From contig NZ_AP022590.1 of assembly GCF_010731775.1 (NCBI RefSeq), positions 4,216,001-4,280,000 of the forward strand: 64,000 nucleotides of DNA, given 5' to 3'. Both the position numbers and the translations under genes were made by a program. The DNA is from Mycobacterium mantenii. GTDB taxonomy: Bacteria > Actinomycetota > Actinomycetes > Mycobacteriales > Mycobacteriaceae. Under the pieces are notes generated by a model. It did not search any database. It saw nothing but the letters and a program-made list of their open reading frames with translations, and was not told the origin of the DNA. Below, in pieces: positions 1-8,793 of this stretch. Each line of letters starts with the position of its first letter. Position 1 is the stretch's first letter.

Positions 1-101
1 TTGGCGACGTGGTCCGTGATCGTGTTCAGGGCTTGCGTTATCGCGTTCACTTCGCTGCCCCATTCATTCGAGCCGCTCGCCGAGGTCGGCCGTTGCTTCA
101 C
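1..101 (-). CDS. Possible 5' end of an unidentified gene, cut by the window edge
   Basis: A minus-strand frame stays open from a GTG at 101 to the window edge and would begin MKQRPTSASGSNEWG. The visible part is polar, then turns helical (NAITQALNTITDH). Further in-frame GTG codons lie upstream (131) and downstream, so the start is uncertain. I do not recognise the family. Positions 102-351, up to the cutinase start, hold no convincing gene. Confidence 0.25.
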   Translation of the reverse strand, partial: MKQRPTSASGSNEWGSEVNAITQALNTITDHVA

Positions 102-351
102 CGTGCCCCGACTCGTAACTACTAGAAGCACACCACATTGCGCCGCGGGCCCGCGCTCCGCCCCGGCCGTAACGACCCCCAGGGACAACCTCGATGATTG
201 CCGGGACACACGCAGCGAGCGCCCGCGCCGGATGAGCGCCGCGCACAACCAATCTCAGCCCGTCCGCATCAGCGGCGGTTCTTTTATGAGAACACAGTAA
301 TTTCGGTGTTTCCCGTGTTTAAGGGGCGTGTCGGCTGGGCACAATGGCGGC

Positions 352-1095
352 ATGATCGCACGTCACGTCATTCGTTCCCTTGGTCCCGCAGTAGTTATCG
401 CAGCCTCGGGCGTGGCCTTCTCAGCCATGTCCACTTCCGTTATTCCCTCCGCCTCGGCTCAGTGTCCGGACGTGCAAGTGGTGTTCGCCCGCGGCACCGG
501 TGAAGCACCGGGTGTAGGCCCCACCGGTCAGGCCTTCGTCGACTCGTTGCGCCAACGCGTGGGCTCACGGTCGTTCGACGTCTATCCGGTCAACTACCCC
601 GCCACCGACCAGTGGGACACCGGCATCGACGGCGTCAGAGACGCGGGCGCCCACGTGGTTTCGATGGCCCGCGACTGCCCCAACACCAAGATGGTGCTCG
701 GCGGCTACTCCCAGGGCGCGGCCGTGATGGGCTTTGTCACCTCGGCCGCCGTACCCGACGGCATCGACCCCAACACCGTCCCCAAACCCTTGGACCCCTC
801 GGTGGCCAGCCATGTCTCCTCGGTCGTGCTGTTCGGCATGCCCAACGTGCGGGCCATGAACTTCCTCGGGGAGCCGCCGGTCGTCATCGGACCCAACTTC
901 CAGGACAAGACCGTCAAGGTCTGCGCCACCGAAGACCCGGTCTGCTCCGACGGGATGAACTTCGCCGCCCACGACACCTACGCCGACGACGGCGCCATGA
1001 TCGACAAGGGTGTCGCCTTCGCCTCCAGCCACCTGGGCATGGGCGGCCCCGGCGCGACGTCGGTCGCGTCGCCACACGGGGGCTTCGGAGAGTAA
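352..1095 (+). CDS. Secreted cutinase-family serine esterase
   Basis: Cutinase-like carboxylesterase, 247 aa, probably secreted and acting on lipid or polyester esters. Residues 1-36 form a signal peptide ending in an ASA cleavage motif before QCPDV. The nucleophile is Ser120 in GGYSQGA; Asp195 (TEDPVC) and His207 (AAHDTY) complete the triad, and the paired cysteines of the family are present. A GTG at 328 is in frame, but its purine stretch ends only one base before it and it adds residues ahead of the signal peptide, so the ATG at 352 is preferred. The gene is monocistronic and converges on the LuxC-like gene. Mycobacteria carry several such enzymes (CFP21/Cut group); the exact paralogue cannot be assigned. 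Confidence 0.93.
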   Translation: MIARHVIRSLGPAVVIAASGVAFSAMSTSVIPSASAQCPDVQVVFARGTGEAPGVGPTGQAFVDSLRQRVGSRSFDVYPVNYPATDQWDTGIDGVRDAGAHVVSMARDCPNTKMVLGGYSQGAAVMGFVTSAAVPDGIDPNTVPKPLDPSVASHVSSVVLFGMPNVRAMNFLGEPPVVIGPNFQDKTVKVCATEDPVCSDGMNFAAHDTYADDGAMIDKGVAFASSHLGMGGPGATSVASPHGGFGE

Positions 1096-1115
1096 CCGGC
1101 TCGCGGGGGTTGTGT

Positions 1116-1138
1116 TGCCCGACGCCCGATGTCGGGCA
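1116..1138. terminator. Hairpin between convergent genes
   Basis: TGCCCGAC (1116-1123) and GTCGGGCA (1131-1138) form a perfect 8-bp stem with a 7-nt loop. It lies in the 46-bp gap between the cutinase stop and the stop of the LuxC-like gene. There is no T-tract, which is common in mycobacteria. It is probably a bidirectional terminator. Confidence 0.6.
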
Positions 1139-1141
1139 GCC

Positions 1142-2539
1142 CTACTCCCCGATGAAGCCTTTGTTGCGCATCAGGGCGTCCGCCAGGAATCCGTCGTGCG
1201 GAATCTCCGGCGCGTGCCACCACGTCGGATGATGCCCGCAGTAGACATTGGCGACGGTCGGTTCGGCGACCAGATCGTCGATCAGCGTCGCGTCGCCGGT
1301 GATCGCGGTGACGACCAGCGAATGCCGCAACGGCTCTAACCCGGTACCGCGCGTGAAGGGCGCTACCCACACACACGGGAAGGGCAACTCGAGGTTGAGT
1401 TTGTCCACGTCGGCTTCGGCCATCAGGTGTACGGCGGGACGCAGCGCGGCGTATCCGTCACCGAGGTCGGCCACCACCTGATCGGCGCCGAGCAGCGGGG
1501 TTGACCCGGCGGCCTTGGCCGCCAGGAAGTTCGCCAGGACCCGCGCCTTGTCGATGGGCTGGGTGGGCAGCACCGCCCGCTCGTCATCGGTGGGCAGCGG
1601 CTCGATAGCCGCCAACCGTTCGGCGATCGCCCGGGCCAACGGTGCGGGATCGCCCTCGTAGAGCACCGCGGTGGTGTTGACGCACGCCATGCCGCCGTGA
1701 TCGGCGATCGACTCGACGACGACGTCGAGATAGTCATGCCAGTCACGGTCGGCGGTGATCACGATCTTGGTGCGACCCGGCCCGTTGACGATCACCGTTG
1801 GATCGTCGGCGTACTTGTCGACCACTTCCTGGCCCCCGTACACCATCGCGAGGTCGGCGGACCGGATGATTTCGTCCGCCCCGGCATGGTCGGTGGGTAG
1901 ATAGGCGGCGTCCTCGGCGCGAAAGCCGGCCTGCCGCAGCGCGCACACCAGCCGATGCGCGGTCAGCGGCTCGCGCCGCGACGGGCGCACCGCGACCCGG
2001 TAGCCCAGCGCGAGCGCCTGGGGCCAGAGCCCGTGGACGCCGGGGCCGTTTCCGGCAGCGTGTACGGCGAACACCTCCCCGCGCCGCACCCACAGCGCAC
2101 CGCCCGCGCGGATGCGCTCCTCGCGCCAGTCCAGCGTCGCCCCCACCGGCCGAGCCGGCCGGACCGCGTCGAACGCGACGGCGACCGCGTCGGCCACCCC
2201 GCGCGCCCCCGCGCGCGTGATCGCGATCGGCATGCCCGCAATCCGGCCGGCCAATCCGGCGTAGGCCTCGAAATCCAGTCCGGCGATCACGCCGTTCACG
2301 AAGATCTCGGCGGCCCGGGACAGCGCGGCCGCGCGCTGGGCAAGCGGCAGCGGCGCGGCCTTGCGCTGCGCGCCCAGCGTGCGCGAAACGTACAGCGGCG
2401 GAACAATGCTCAACTCCGCGACCGCCACACCGCCGGTGGTCGCGATGACCTCGCGCTTGCGGGTCCGGTATTCACCGTCCGCGCCCAGCGCGTCCAGGGT
2501 TACCAAACCTGTTGCAGGGAAATGGTTTTCACGCCCCAC
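1142..2539 (-). CDS. LuxC-like acyl-CoA reductase (aldehyde dehydrogenase fold)
   Basis: 465 aa protein of the LuxC acyl-CoA reductase family, expected to reduce an activated fatty acyl group to an aldehyde with NADPH. The nucleophile is Cys286 in GGMACVNTT, after a cofactor-binding half containing VHAAGNGPG. The GTG start sits two bases after the stop of the LuxE-like gene, so the two are almost certainly co-transcribed and translationally coupled. Together they resemble the synthetase and reductase halves of the bacterial fatty-acid reductase complex; the LuxD thioesterase and the luciferase LuxAB are absent. Substrate and product use (wax, alcohol, signalling lipid) cannot be told from the sequence. 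Confidence 0.8.
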   Translation of the reverse strand: MGRENHFPATGLVTLDALGADGEYRTRKREVIATTGGVAVAELSIVPPLYVSRTLGAQRKAAPLPLAQRAAALSRAAEIFVNGVIAGLDFEAYAGLAGRIAGMPIAITRAGARGVADAVAVAFDAVRPARPVGATLDWREERIRAGGALWVRRGEVFAVHAAGNGPGVHGLWPQALALGYRVAVRPSRREPLTAHRLVCALRQAGFRAEDAAYLPTDHAGADEIIRSADLAMVYGGQEVVDKYADDPTVIVNGPGRTKIVITADRDWHDYLDVVVESIADHGGMACVNTTAVLYEGDPAPLARAIAERLAAIEPLPTDDERAVLPTQPIDKARVLANFLAAKAAGSTPLLGADQVVADLGDGYAALRPAVHLMAEADVDKLNLELPFPCVWVAPFTRGTGLEPLRHSLVVTAITGDATLIDDLVAEPTVANVYCGHHPTWWHAPEIPHDGFLADALMRNKGFIGE

Positions 2540-2541
2540 GT

Positions 2542-3642
2542 TCAGTACACGCCCTCGATGACGGGCTCGCCCTCAAAAGTGGTCACCGGCCGCACCTCGC
2601 TGACCGAATCGCTGAGTTCGCCCGCCGGTCCGGGCATCCTGATCGCCAGGTCGCGCTCCAGGTTGTTCGGTATGAACATCCCCTTGCTGAGGTGGTTCAT
2701 CACCACTTGACCCGGCTGCCCGTACGGCACCCGTTCGCCCGTGTCGGGATCGACCACCCAGAACACCACGTACGGGGTGCGCGGGTCGAAGACGAATGCG
2801 TCGCCGTCGACGGTTCGGGTGACCGCCTGCGACAACACCATGGTGCTGCCGAACGCCATGGTGATCGTCGTCGCCGGAAAGATGCCGCGCAGCAGGTCAA
2901 AGGTGTCGGCGTCCACGTGCGCGCCGCTGAGCAGTAAATAGCGGATCTTGTCGTTGACCAGGTCGACCACTCGGTCGTTGCGGGCGATCGCCTCCAGCAG
3001 CGGCGGGGTGGTGTGCAGGTTCGCGACATTCTGCGTCTGCAGCACGTGGACGGCCTGCTCGACGACGTGGTCGACGTAGGCCGCCACTTCGGCGGCCGCC
3101 GCGCGGGCGGCGATCTTTTTGACCCAGCGGGGATCGATGTCGATCGCGTGAAAAACCGCGCCCAGCCGCTGTGACACCAGCCGGGAGAAGTAGCCGACGC
3201 CGTGCGGCCCGCTGGGCATCAGGCACAGGAAGCCTCGGTCTTGGGCAAAGCCGCCGGCGGCGAAGTCCTCAGTTTGCCAGTCGATGACCTGCGCGACCCA
3301 ATCCGGCATCTGCACAGTGCGTTTCGGGGCGCCGGTGGTGCCGCCGGACTCGAAGATCAGGGGCAGCGGCGGCGATCCCGGCGAGGCGTAACCCCGCGGA
3401 ATGAGGTCCTCCACTGGAACACTGCGCAATTCGTTGACCAGGTTGGGAAACAACCGCAGATCGGCAAAGGTGTTGACGTCGGTCAACGGGTTGAAGTCCA
3501 ACCCGCGGGCGGTCCGCAGCCAGAACGGCGAGCCGGTGTCGTCGCCGAAGTGCCAGGCGATCACCGCGCGCAAGTAGGTCTCGGCATCCTCGACCGGTGC
3601 CGATCGCGGAACGTCCAACAACGTGAAATCGACTTCGGCCAT
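2542..3642 (-). CDS. LuxE-like acyl-protein synthetase / adenylating enzyme
   Basis: 366 aa member of the acyl-protein synthetase (LuxE) / ANL-related superfamily. The P-loop-like ESGGTTGAPKR motif near residue 100 is the nucleotide-binding signature, and YLLLSGAHVD and AFGSTM match later adenylation motifs. In Lux systems LuxE activates a fatty acid as acyl-AMP and transfers it to LuxC, which fits the reductase gene two bases downstream. The ATG at 3642 (MAEVDFTLLD) is chosen over one at 3708 because a purine-rich CGAGG sits just upstream and the longer N-terminus is Cys-rich and non-conserved in appearance. A 171-bp gap separates it from the upstream SDR. Confidence 0.75.
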   Translation of the reverse strand: MAEVDFTLLDVPRSAPVEDAETYLRAVIAWHFGDDTGSPFWLRTARGLDFNPLTDVNTFADLRLFPNLVNELRSVPVEDLIPRGYASPGSPPLPLIFESGGTTGAPKRTVQMPDWVAQVIDWQTEDFAAGGFAQDRGFLCLMPSGPHGVGYFSRLVSQRLGAVFHAIDIDPRWVKKIAARAAAAEVAAYVDHVVEQAVHVLQTQNVANLHTTPPLLEAIARNDRVVDLVNDKIRYLLLSGAHVDADTFDLLRGIFPATTITMAFGSTMVLSQAVTRTVDGDAFVFDPRTPYVVFWVVDPDTGERVPYGQPGQVVMNHLSKGMFIPNNLERDLAIRMPGPAGELSDSVSEVRPVTTFEGEPVIEGVY

Positions 3643-3813
3643 GACCTCGATCCTGTCCCATCGCGGACCGGTACACCAAGGACATCGCGCGTGTGCGCAG
3701 GTCGCCATCGCGCTTTATCGCCTTATTTCACAGGGAGTTTCATCTGCGTGCACGCGGCGTTCAGCGCCGAGCCGGTTCGCGCGAGTAACCGGGCAAGCTG
3801 AACCAGGCGTGGC

Positions 3814-4578
3814 CTAACTGCCGAGCATGGCGGTGATCGCCTCGTTGAAACGGGGATAGATGTCGTCGTAGGTGCCGTCGCGCTCGGCGAAGCGGAACAT
3901 CTTGACGCGCTCCACCACGATCTCCTTGGCCTGCGGCTGCGTCTGCAGGAGCGTCATCGTCTCGGTGATGTAATCCTCCAGCGGCATCGCCCGCGGGTCG
4001 AATCCCCGCTCCCCCTGCAGCGCGGTCCGCACGTGCGGCGGAATGATCTCGATCACCTGCACCGAGGTGTCGCGCAGCTGGAACCGCAGCGATTCGGTGT
4101 AGGAGTGCAGCGCCGCCTTGGCGGCGCAGTAGGTCGGGGTGAGCGCGCTGGGCATGAAGGCCAGTCCGGATGTCACGTTGAGGATCGTGGCGTGCGGCTT
4201 GCGCAACAGCGCCGGCAACAGGGCCGAGGTCAGCCGGATGGGACCCAGCAGATTGATGGCGATGCTCTGTTCGGCCAACCCGACGTTGCCGCCGGTGAGG
4301 TCCTCGACCCGCTGAATGCCGGCGTTGTTGACCAGCACATTGAGGTTTGGGTACTGGTCGGTCAGCTTGGTGGCGAACCGCCGGATGTCGGCGGGGTCAC
4401 CCTGATCAAGCGAATAAGTTTGCACGCCCGGGTTGGCCTCGGCCACGGCCCGAAGGTGGTCGCTGCGCCGGGCTGCGATGATCACCTGATTGCCCAGCCG
4501 GTGAAACGATTCGGCCAGGCCGCGGCCGATGCCGCTGCCACCACCGGTCACCAGAACGGTATTGCCCGTCATCTGCAT
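3814..4578 (-). CDS. Short-chain dehydrogenase/reductase (DltE-like)
   Basis: 254 aa classical SDR. The cofactor motif TGGGSGIG lies at the N-terminus, followed by NNAG and the catalytic YCAAK. The profile resembles DltE-type oxidoreductases of unknown substrate. The ATG is set by a strong GAAGGAG site 8 nt upstream. It lies between the MpaB-like oxygenase and the LuxE/LuxC pair on the same strand, so it may oxidise or reduce an intermediate of that pathway. A perfect 24-bp dyad lies 113 bp upstream of its start. Confidence 0.85.
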   Translation of the reverse strand: MQMTGNTVLVTGGGSGIGRGLAESFHRLGNQVIIAARRSDHLRAVAEANPGVQTYSLDQGDPADIRRFATKLTDQYPNLNVLVNNAGIQRVEDLTGGNVGLAEQSIAINLLGPIRLTSALLPALLRKPHATILNVTSGLAFMPSALTPTYCAAKAALHSYTESLRFQLRDTSVQVIEIIPPHVRTALQGERGFDPRAMPLEDYITETMTLLQTQPQAKEIVVERVKMFRFAERDGTYDDIYPRFNEAITAMLGS

Positions 4579-4690
4579 CGCGGTTCTCCTTCGGGTCGCC
4601 CTGCCATCGGCTCGCTGGGCCGACCTACTTGGCCGACCTAGCGGAATGCCCCAATGCGGAGCCGGTTAACCACGATGCCTCATACGTTGG

Positions 4691-4714
4691 CGTGGTGTCA
4701 CGAGTGACACCACG
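4691..4714. repeat. Perfect 24-bp inverted repeat: terminator hairpin or operator
   Basis: Eleven-base arms CGTGGTGTCAC (4691-4701) and GTGACACCACG (4704-4714) are separated by GA. The dyad lies just past the oxygenase stop codon and 113 bp before the SDR start on the same strand. It could end oxygenase transcription or bind a regulator of the SDR-luxEC unit. TGACAC also occurs beside the neighbouring TetR promoter (5754-5759), which leaves an operator role open. Confidence 0.55.
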
Positions 4715-4737
4715 ACGACGAGGAGCCGCGCTACTGA

Positions 4738-5688
4738 TTACCCGGCCGGCCGGTTGTGCAGCGGGCGCGGGTCGACGCCCGCGCGGCTCCACGCGTCGGC
4801 CGCCCAGCTCGTGTAGAGCACCCGGATCGGAAGCCGGTTGAAAAGCGGGTTGAGCGCGCGGATAGCCGAGGCGATGCGCTGAAAACGCTTCTCCTTCTTA
4901 GCATCCCACGGCAGCTGGCACACCTCGCGCATCTGCGGCGGCAGGGTTCCCACCACGACCAGCCGGGTGTAGGCATTCAACGGCGCCGACAGGACCTTCC
5001 AGACCGGCTTGGGGATCCGGCGTGGCCCCGGTATGCCCTTGCGGATGTAGCCGGTGCCGTACAGCACGGTCTTGTGCGGGACGAACCGGTCGAGCATCTC
5101 GTCCCAGTAGGCCAGGAAGTCGTCGTAGGTCTGCGGTTGTCCCCGATCGCTGACGCCATACAGGCTGTACCAGAGCTTGCCCTCGTTGAAGATCTGTTCC
5201 TTCTCGGCACGGGACAGGCGGCGGATGAACGTGTCGGTGTTGTAGATGACCTGATCGACGAAGCTGGCGTGCGCCCAGTAGAACAGCTCCGGATTCAGCG
5301 CGTGATATCTCGACCCATCGCTGACGGTGCCCTTGATCGTCTTGTGGAAGTCCCGCACCTTGCGGCCCCATTCATGGGGTTGGTCGGAGTAGACGGTGTT
5401 CATCAGGGGCGGCGCGGTCCGCTTGGCCCGGCCCAGCGTGTCGCTGAAGATGACGGAGTGGTCCAGCACGCCTTGCGCGAGTTGCTCGATGCAGTTCTCC
5501 ACCCCGGCGGTGCGCTGGAACCCGAAGAGCTGAGTCCGGTTGTCTCCGTAGAACTTCCAGATCAACGAGTCCGGTCCCAGCCGCGGGGACGCGTCGGCGA
5601 TCTCGTCGTCGATGGGCATGGGCATCGCTTCGCGGACGCCGGTGTCGAACCGCGACCCCGCGGTCACCGCGTCGTTCTGGGCGGTCAT
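4738..5688 (-). CDS. MpaB/rubber-oxygenase-type haem protein (DUF2236)
   Basis: 316 aa protein of the oxygenase MpaB / latex-clearing-protein catalytic family (DUF2236), whose characterised members are haem b oxygenases that cleave polyisoprenoid chains. Typical segments are the N-terminal LIWKFYGDNRTQLFGF, the central YWAHASFVDQV and the later LPWDAKKEKRF. The start at 5688 is fixed by a textbook AAGGAGG 6 nt upstream; an ATG at 5760 would add a Cys/Arg-rich leader without family resemblance. It is divergent from a TetR gene that probably controls it. Its substrate is unknown, but a fatty or isoprenoid aldehyde product would fit the adjacent reductases. Confidence 0.85.
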   Translation of the reverse strand: MTAQNDAVTAGSRFDTGVREAMPMPIDDEIADASPRLGPDSLIWKFYGDNRTQLFGFQRTAGVENCIEQLAQGVLDHSVIFSDTLGRAKRTAPPLMNTVYSDQPHEWGRKVRDFHKTIKGTVSDGSRYHALNPELFYWAHASFVDQVIYNTDTFIRRLSRAEKEQIFNEGKLWYSLYGVSDRGQPQTYDDFLAYWDEMLDRFVPHKTVLYGTGYIRKGIPGPRRIPKPVWKVLSAPLNAYTRLVVVGTLPPQMREVCQLPWDAKKEKRFQRIASAIRALNPLFNRLPIRVLYTSWAADAWSRAGVDPRPLHNRPAG

Positions 5689-5741
5689 GCCCACCTCCTT
5701 GTCGCATTGGCGCCGCGCGTCACGGCATCCCCGACCACGCA

Positions 5742-5781
5742 TTGTGAACCAATGACACAAAGCCGTATCTTTGTTTCAAAG
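5742..5781. promoter_or_regulatory. Candidate operator region between MpaB-like oxygenase and TetR genes
   Basis: Two dyads lie in the 168-bp divergent gap: TTGTG-N9-CACAA (5742-5760) and CTTTG-TTT-CAAAG (5769-5781). Both are close to the oxygenase start and AT-rich relative to the surroundings. This is the expected place for autoregulatory TetR binding. Which dyad is bound cannot be decided from sequence. Confidence 0.45.
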
Positions 5782-5856
5782 CCTAGCAAGGGCTCGATGC
5801 CGGGCAGTCCGGGGCCCGGAAAAATCGGTGATGAACCATGCCGAGGAGTTGATACG

Positions 5857-6492
5857 ATGCCGCGAATCATGCAGTCCGAACCGGGTTCTGCCGTTGCCGA
5901 GGCGCTCACCGGTCTCGATCGCACCATCTTGGACACCGCGCGCAGCGTGTTCGAAACCTATGGCGTGCGTCGCGCCAATATCGACGACATTGCCGCGCGG
6001 GCGGGGGTCAGCCGCAGCACCATCTACCGTCGTTTCCCGACCAAAGAGAACCTGTTCGCACAGGTGGTGCGGCGCGAGGCCGGCCTGTTCTTCATCACCC
6101 TGGACCAAGCGACACGGGGCTGCGATCCGCAACAGGCGGTGGTCGAGGCCTTCGCACTCGGGGTTCGCCTGGTTCAAGACTCACCGCTGTATTCGCGGAT
6201 CGCCGACAGCGAACCCGAACTGTTCGGCCTGTTCTCCCGCTCGCACGCATTCCCAATTCGCCAGTTCGCCGACGGGATCGCCTACACCCTGCGGCGTTGC
6301 GGCGCCGACGCGGCCGACTCCGATCTGAACAACATCGCCGACATCCTGCTTCGCGTCGCGTTGGGCATCATCGTCTTTCCCACCGACCGGCTCGACACCT
6401 CGGACCCGGCCGCGGTTCGCGAGTACGCCGCCCGCTATCTGGTCCCGATCATCAGCGTGGCCGCCAACGCACCTCGATTGTCGGCACCCTGA
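5857..6492 (+). CDS. TetR-family transcriptional regulator
   Basis: 211 aa TetR repressor. The helix-turn-helix covers about residues 37-57 (NIDDIAARAGVSRSTIYRRF), followed by the FPTKENLF linker and a ligand-binding domain without assignable specificity. The ATG at 5857 has GAGGAG 8 nt upstream; the frame stays open far upstream, but that part is not protein-like. It diverges from the MpaB-like oxygenase and sits 15 bp before the cyclase-fusion gene, which is probably co-transcribed. The natural reading is a local regulator of the oxygenase and perhaps the SDR/luxEC group. Confidence 0.88.
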   Translation: MPRIMQSEPGSAVAEALTGLDRTILDTARSVFETYGVRRANIDDIAARAGVSRSTIYRRFPTKENLFAQVVRREAGLFFITLDQATRGCDPQQAVVEAFALGVRLVQDSPLYSRIADSEPELFGLFSRSHAFPIRQFADGIAYTLRRCGADAADSDLNNIADILLRVALGIIVFPTDRLDTSDPAAVREYAARYLVPIISVAANAPRLSAP

Positions 6493-6507
6493 ACTAGCCT
6501 TGAATCC

Positions 6508-7884
6508 GTGGCTGGGAGTTCTGCGGCTCCGCGGACCCGGTACGCCAGTTGCGGCGAGATCGACATCGCCTATCAGGTCTTTGGCGATGGCCCGATCGAC
6601 CTGCTCATGCTGCCGGGCCCGTTGATCCCGATCGACTGCGTCGACCTCGAGCCGTCGATGTACCGCTTCCATCGCCGACTCGCGTCGTTCTGCCGGGTGA
6701 TCCGGTTCGACCAGCGCGGCATCGGCCTGTCGTCGCGGGTTCCCTCGTTGGACATGCTCGGCCCGGAATCGTGGGCCAACGATGCGCTCGCGGTCATGGA
6801 CGCGGTGGGATGCGAGCGGGCAACCATCTTCGCCCCGGGGTTCACCACGCTGGCCGCGATCGTTCTCGCGGCCGACCATGCCGACCGGGTGAGCAGCCTG
6901 GTCATCGCCAACGGCGCGGCACGCACGCTGCGTGGCCCCGATTACCCCATCGGCGCCGAGCTCGAGGCCGCCGATCAATTCACCACGGTCGGGATGGAGC
7001 CCGACGCCGTCGAGCAGGGTTTCGACATGCTCGGCATCATCGCGCCCTCCGTCGCGGACGACGAGGCGTTCCGCTCGTGGTGGGACATGGCCGGTAACCG
7101 GGCCGCGTCGCCCAGCATGGCCCGCGCCTTCATCAACAAGATCAGGGAGGGCGACGTCCGCGACAGGCTGCCCCGGGTCGCCGTGCCGACGCTGATCCTG
7201 CATCGCGACAACCAGGACTTCAGCCCCGTCGAGCACGCGCACTATCTCGCCGGGCACATCGCCGGTTCGCGCCTCGTCGAGTGCCCGGGCGAGGATGCCC
7301 TGTACTGGGTGGGCGACACCGCGCCCATGCTCGACGAGATCGAGGAGTTCATCACCGGGGTTCGCGGCGGCTCCGACGCCGAACGGTTGCTCACCACCAT
7401 CGTCTTCACCGACATCGTCGGCTCCACCGAGCGCGCCGCGATCCTGGGTGACCATCGTTGGCGCGACCTACTGGACAACCACGACCGGATCGTGCGCCAC
7501 GAACTGCAGCGCTTCAGTGGCCGCGAAGTCAACACGGCCGGAGACGGATTCGTCGCGACGTTCAGCAGCCCGAGCGCGGCGATCGCCTGCGCCGACGCCC
7601 TCGTGGACGCCGTTCGCGTGCTGGGCATCGAGGTGCGGGTCGGCATCCACGCCGGCGAAGTCGAGGTGCGCGGCGCAGACGTGGCGGGTATGGCCGTGCA
7701 CATCGGCGCGCGGGTGGCCGCACTCGCAGCACCCGGCGAGGTGCTGGTGTCCTCCACGCTGCGCGACATCGTCACCGGGTCGCGGCACAGGTTCGGTGAC
7801 CACGGCGAGACGGCGCTCAAGGGGGTACCAGGTTACTGGCGCCTGTACGCCCTGGTCCGCGAGCACGCCGCCGTCCGGCGGTAA
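6508..7884 (+). CDS. Alpha/beta-hydrolase fused to class III nucleotidyl cyclase domain
   Basis: 458 aa two-domain protein. Residues 1 to about 280 are an alpha/beta-hydrolase fold; the rest is a class III cyclase domain starting at [12 protein letters not shown]. In the hydrolase half the nucleophile elbow reads FAPGFTT, so the usual Ser is missing and this half is probably a sensor rather than an enzyme. In the cyclase half both metal-binding Asp residues are present ([13 protein letters not shown]). The lysine commonly seen before the second one (VKTxGDG) is Asn (VNTAGDG), and the transition-state Asn is His (AVHIGARV), while the Arg is kept. Catalytic output is therefore uncertain. The GTG start is 15 bp after the TetR stop. 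Confidence 0.85.
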   Translation: MAGSSAAPRTRYASCGEIDIAYQVFGDGPIDLLMLPGPLIPIDCVDLEPSMYRFHRRLASFCRVIRFDQRGIGLSSRVPSLDMLGPESWANDALAVMDAVGCERATIFAPGFTTLAAIVLAADHADRVSSLVIANGAARTLRGPDYPIGAELEAADQFTTVGMEPDAVEQGFDMLGIIAPSVADDEAFRSWWDMAGNRAASPSMARAFINKIREGDVRDRLPRVAVPTLILHRDNQDFSPVEHAHYLAGHIAGSRLVECPGEDALYWVGDTAPMLDEIEEFITGVRGGSDAERLLTTIVFTDIVGSTERAAILGDHRWRDLLDNHDRIVRHELQRFSGREVNTAGDGFVATFSSPSAAIACADALVDAVRVLGIEVRVGIHAGEVEVRGADVAGMAVHIGARVAALAAPGEVLVSSTLRDIVTGSRHRFGDHGETALKGVPGYWRLYALVREHAAVRR

Positions 7885-8011
7885 CCATGCGGCAAATCGC
7901 AGCGGTCGAAGCGTCGGCGTAGGCTGCGAAGAGGGACTTACCGGAGCCGAGCTTCGCGGCTTTCCATTCGATTTATGGTGCCCAGCTTGACTTTTGATCG
8001 AAGGAGTACGC

Positions 8012-8758
8012 ATGACCGACGTGCACATCTCGCTGCCTCCCGCGCTCCGGCGAGCGCTGGATCTGCTCATCGATCCGCCGGCCGATCCCGACGTGAGCAA
8101 GGGTTACCTCGACCTGCTCGGCGCCGCCCCGGCCGGGGGCGGCGACGTCGAGAAGAACACCGGCCCGATCCAGGCGGCCTGGGCGTCAGCGATCGGGTCG
8201 ATGCTCTACGACAATGCCCAGGCACTGTCTCGTCGCTGGATCAGCGCATGGCAACTGCCGCTGGAGTGGTTGGCGGTCCCGCAGGGTGGTATCGCGCTGG
8301 ACGTCGGCTCGGGTCCGGGCAACATCACCGCGTCGCTGGCGCGCGCCGCCGGTCCCGAGGGGCTGGCCCTCGGTGTCGATATCTCCGAGCCGATGCTTGC
8401 CCGGGCCGTCCGCAATGAAGCCGGCCCGCAGGTCGGCTTCATCAAGGCCGATGCGCAACGACTTCCACTGCGCGACAACACGATCGACGTGGCGATTTCG
8501 ACGGCCGTGCTGCAGTTGGTTCCGGACCCATCCGCGGCCCTTGCCGAGATCGCCCGCGTGCTGCGGCCCGGCGGCAGGCTGGCCGTCATGGTTCCGACCG
8601 CCGGGCGCCTGGCCCGGTATTGGCAACGGCTGCCGAACGTCGGGGCGCACGCGTTCGACGACGACGAAATCGGCGATGTGTTGGAAGACAACGGCTTTGC
8701 CAGCGTGCGCGTCAAGAACTTCGGCACCTTCCAGTGGGTTCGCGGTAAGAAAGGCTGA
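8012..8758 (+). CDS. SAM-dependent methyltransferase
   Basis: 248 aa class I methyltransferase. SAM motif I is LDVGSGPGN near residue 95, followed by an acidic GVDIS motif II and the post-motif ISTAVLQLVPD. Residues 1-85 are a helical cap. The overall look is that of mycobacterial ubiquinone/menaquinone-like or small-molecule C/O-methyltransferases. The ATG at 8012 has GAAGGAG 5 nt upstream. It follows the cyclase gene after a 127-bp gap, probably with its own promoter. The substrate cannot be inferred. Confidence 0.85.
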   Translation: MTDVHISLPPALRRALDLLIDPPADPDVSKGYLDLLGAAPAGGGDVEKNTGPIQAAWASAIGSMLYDNAQALSRRWISAWQLPLEWLAVPQGGIALDVGSGPGNITASLARAAGPEGLALGVDISEPMLARAVRNEAGPQVGFIKADAQRLPLRDNTIDVAISTAVLQLVPDPSAALAEIARVLRPGGRLAVMVPTAGRLARYWQRLPNVGAHAFDDDEIGDVLEDNGFASVRVKNFGTFQWVRGKKG

Positions 8759-8793
8759 CCCGTCCGGCGTTTCCGGCGACCGGATGCCGGGCC

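Noticed and set aside
4756..5856. Long open extension upstream of the TetR gene at 5857
   Set aside because: It lies antisense to the MpaB-like oxygenase, is low in protein-like character, and the TetR start at 5857 has a good ribosome site.
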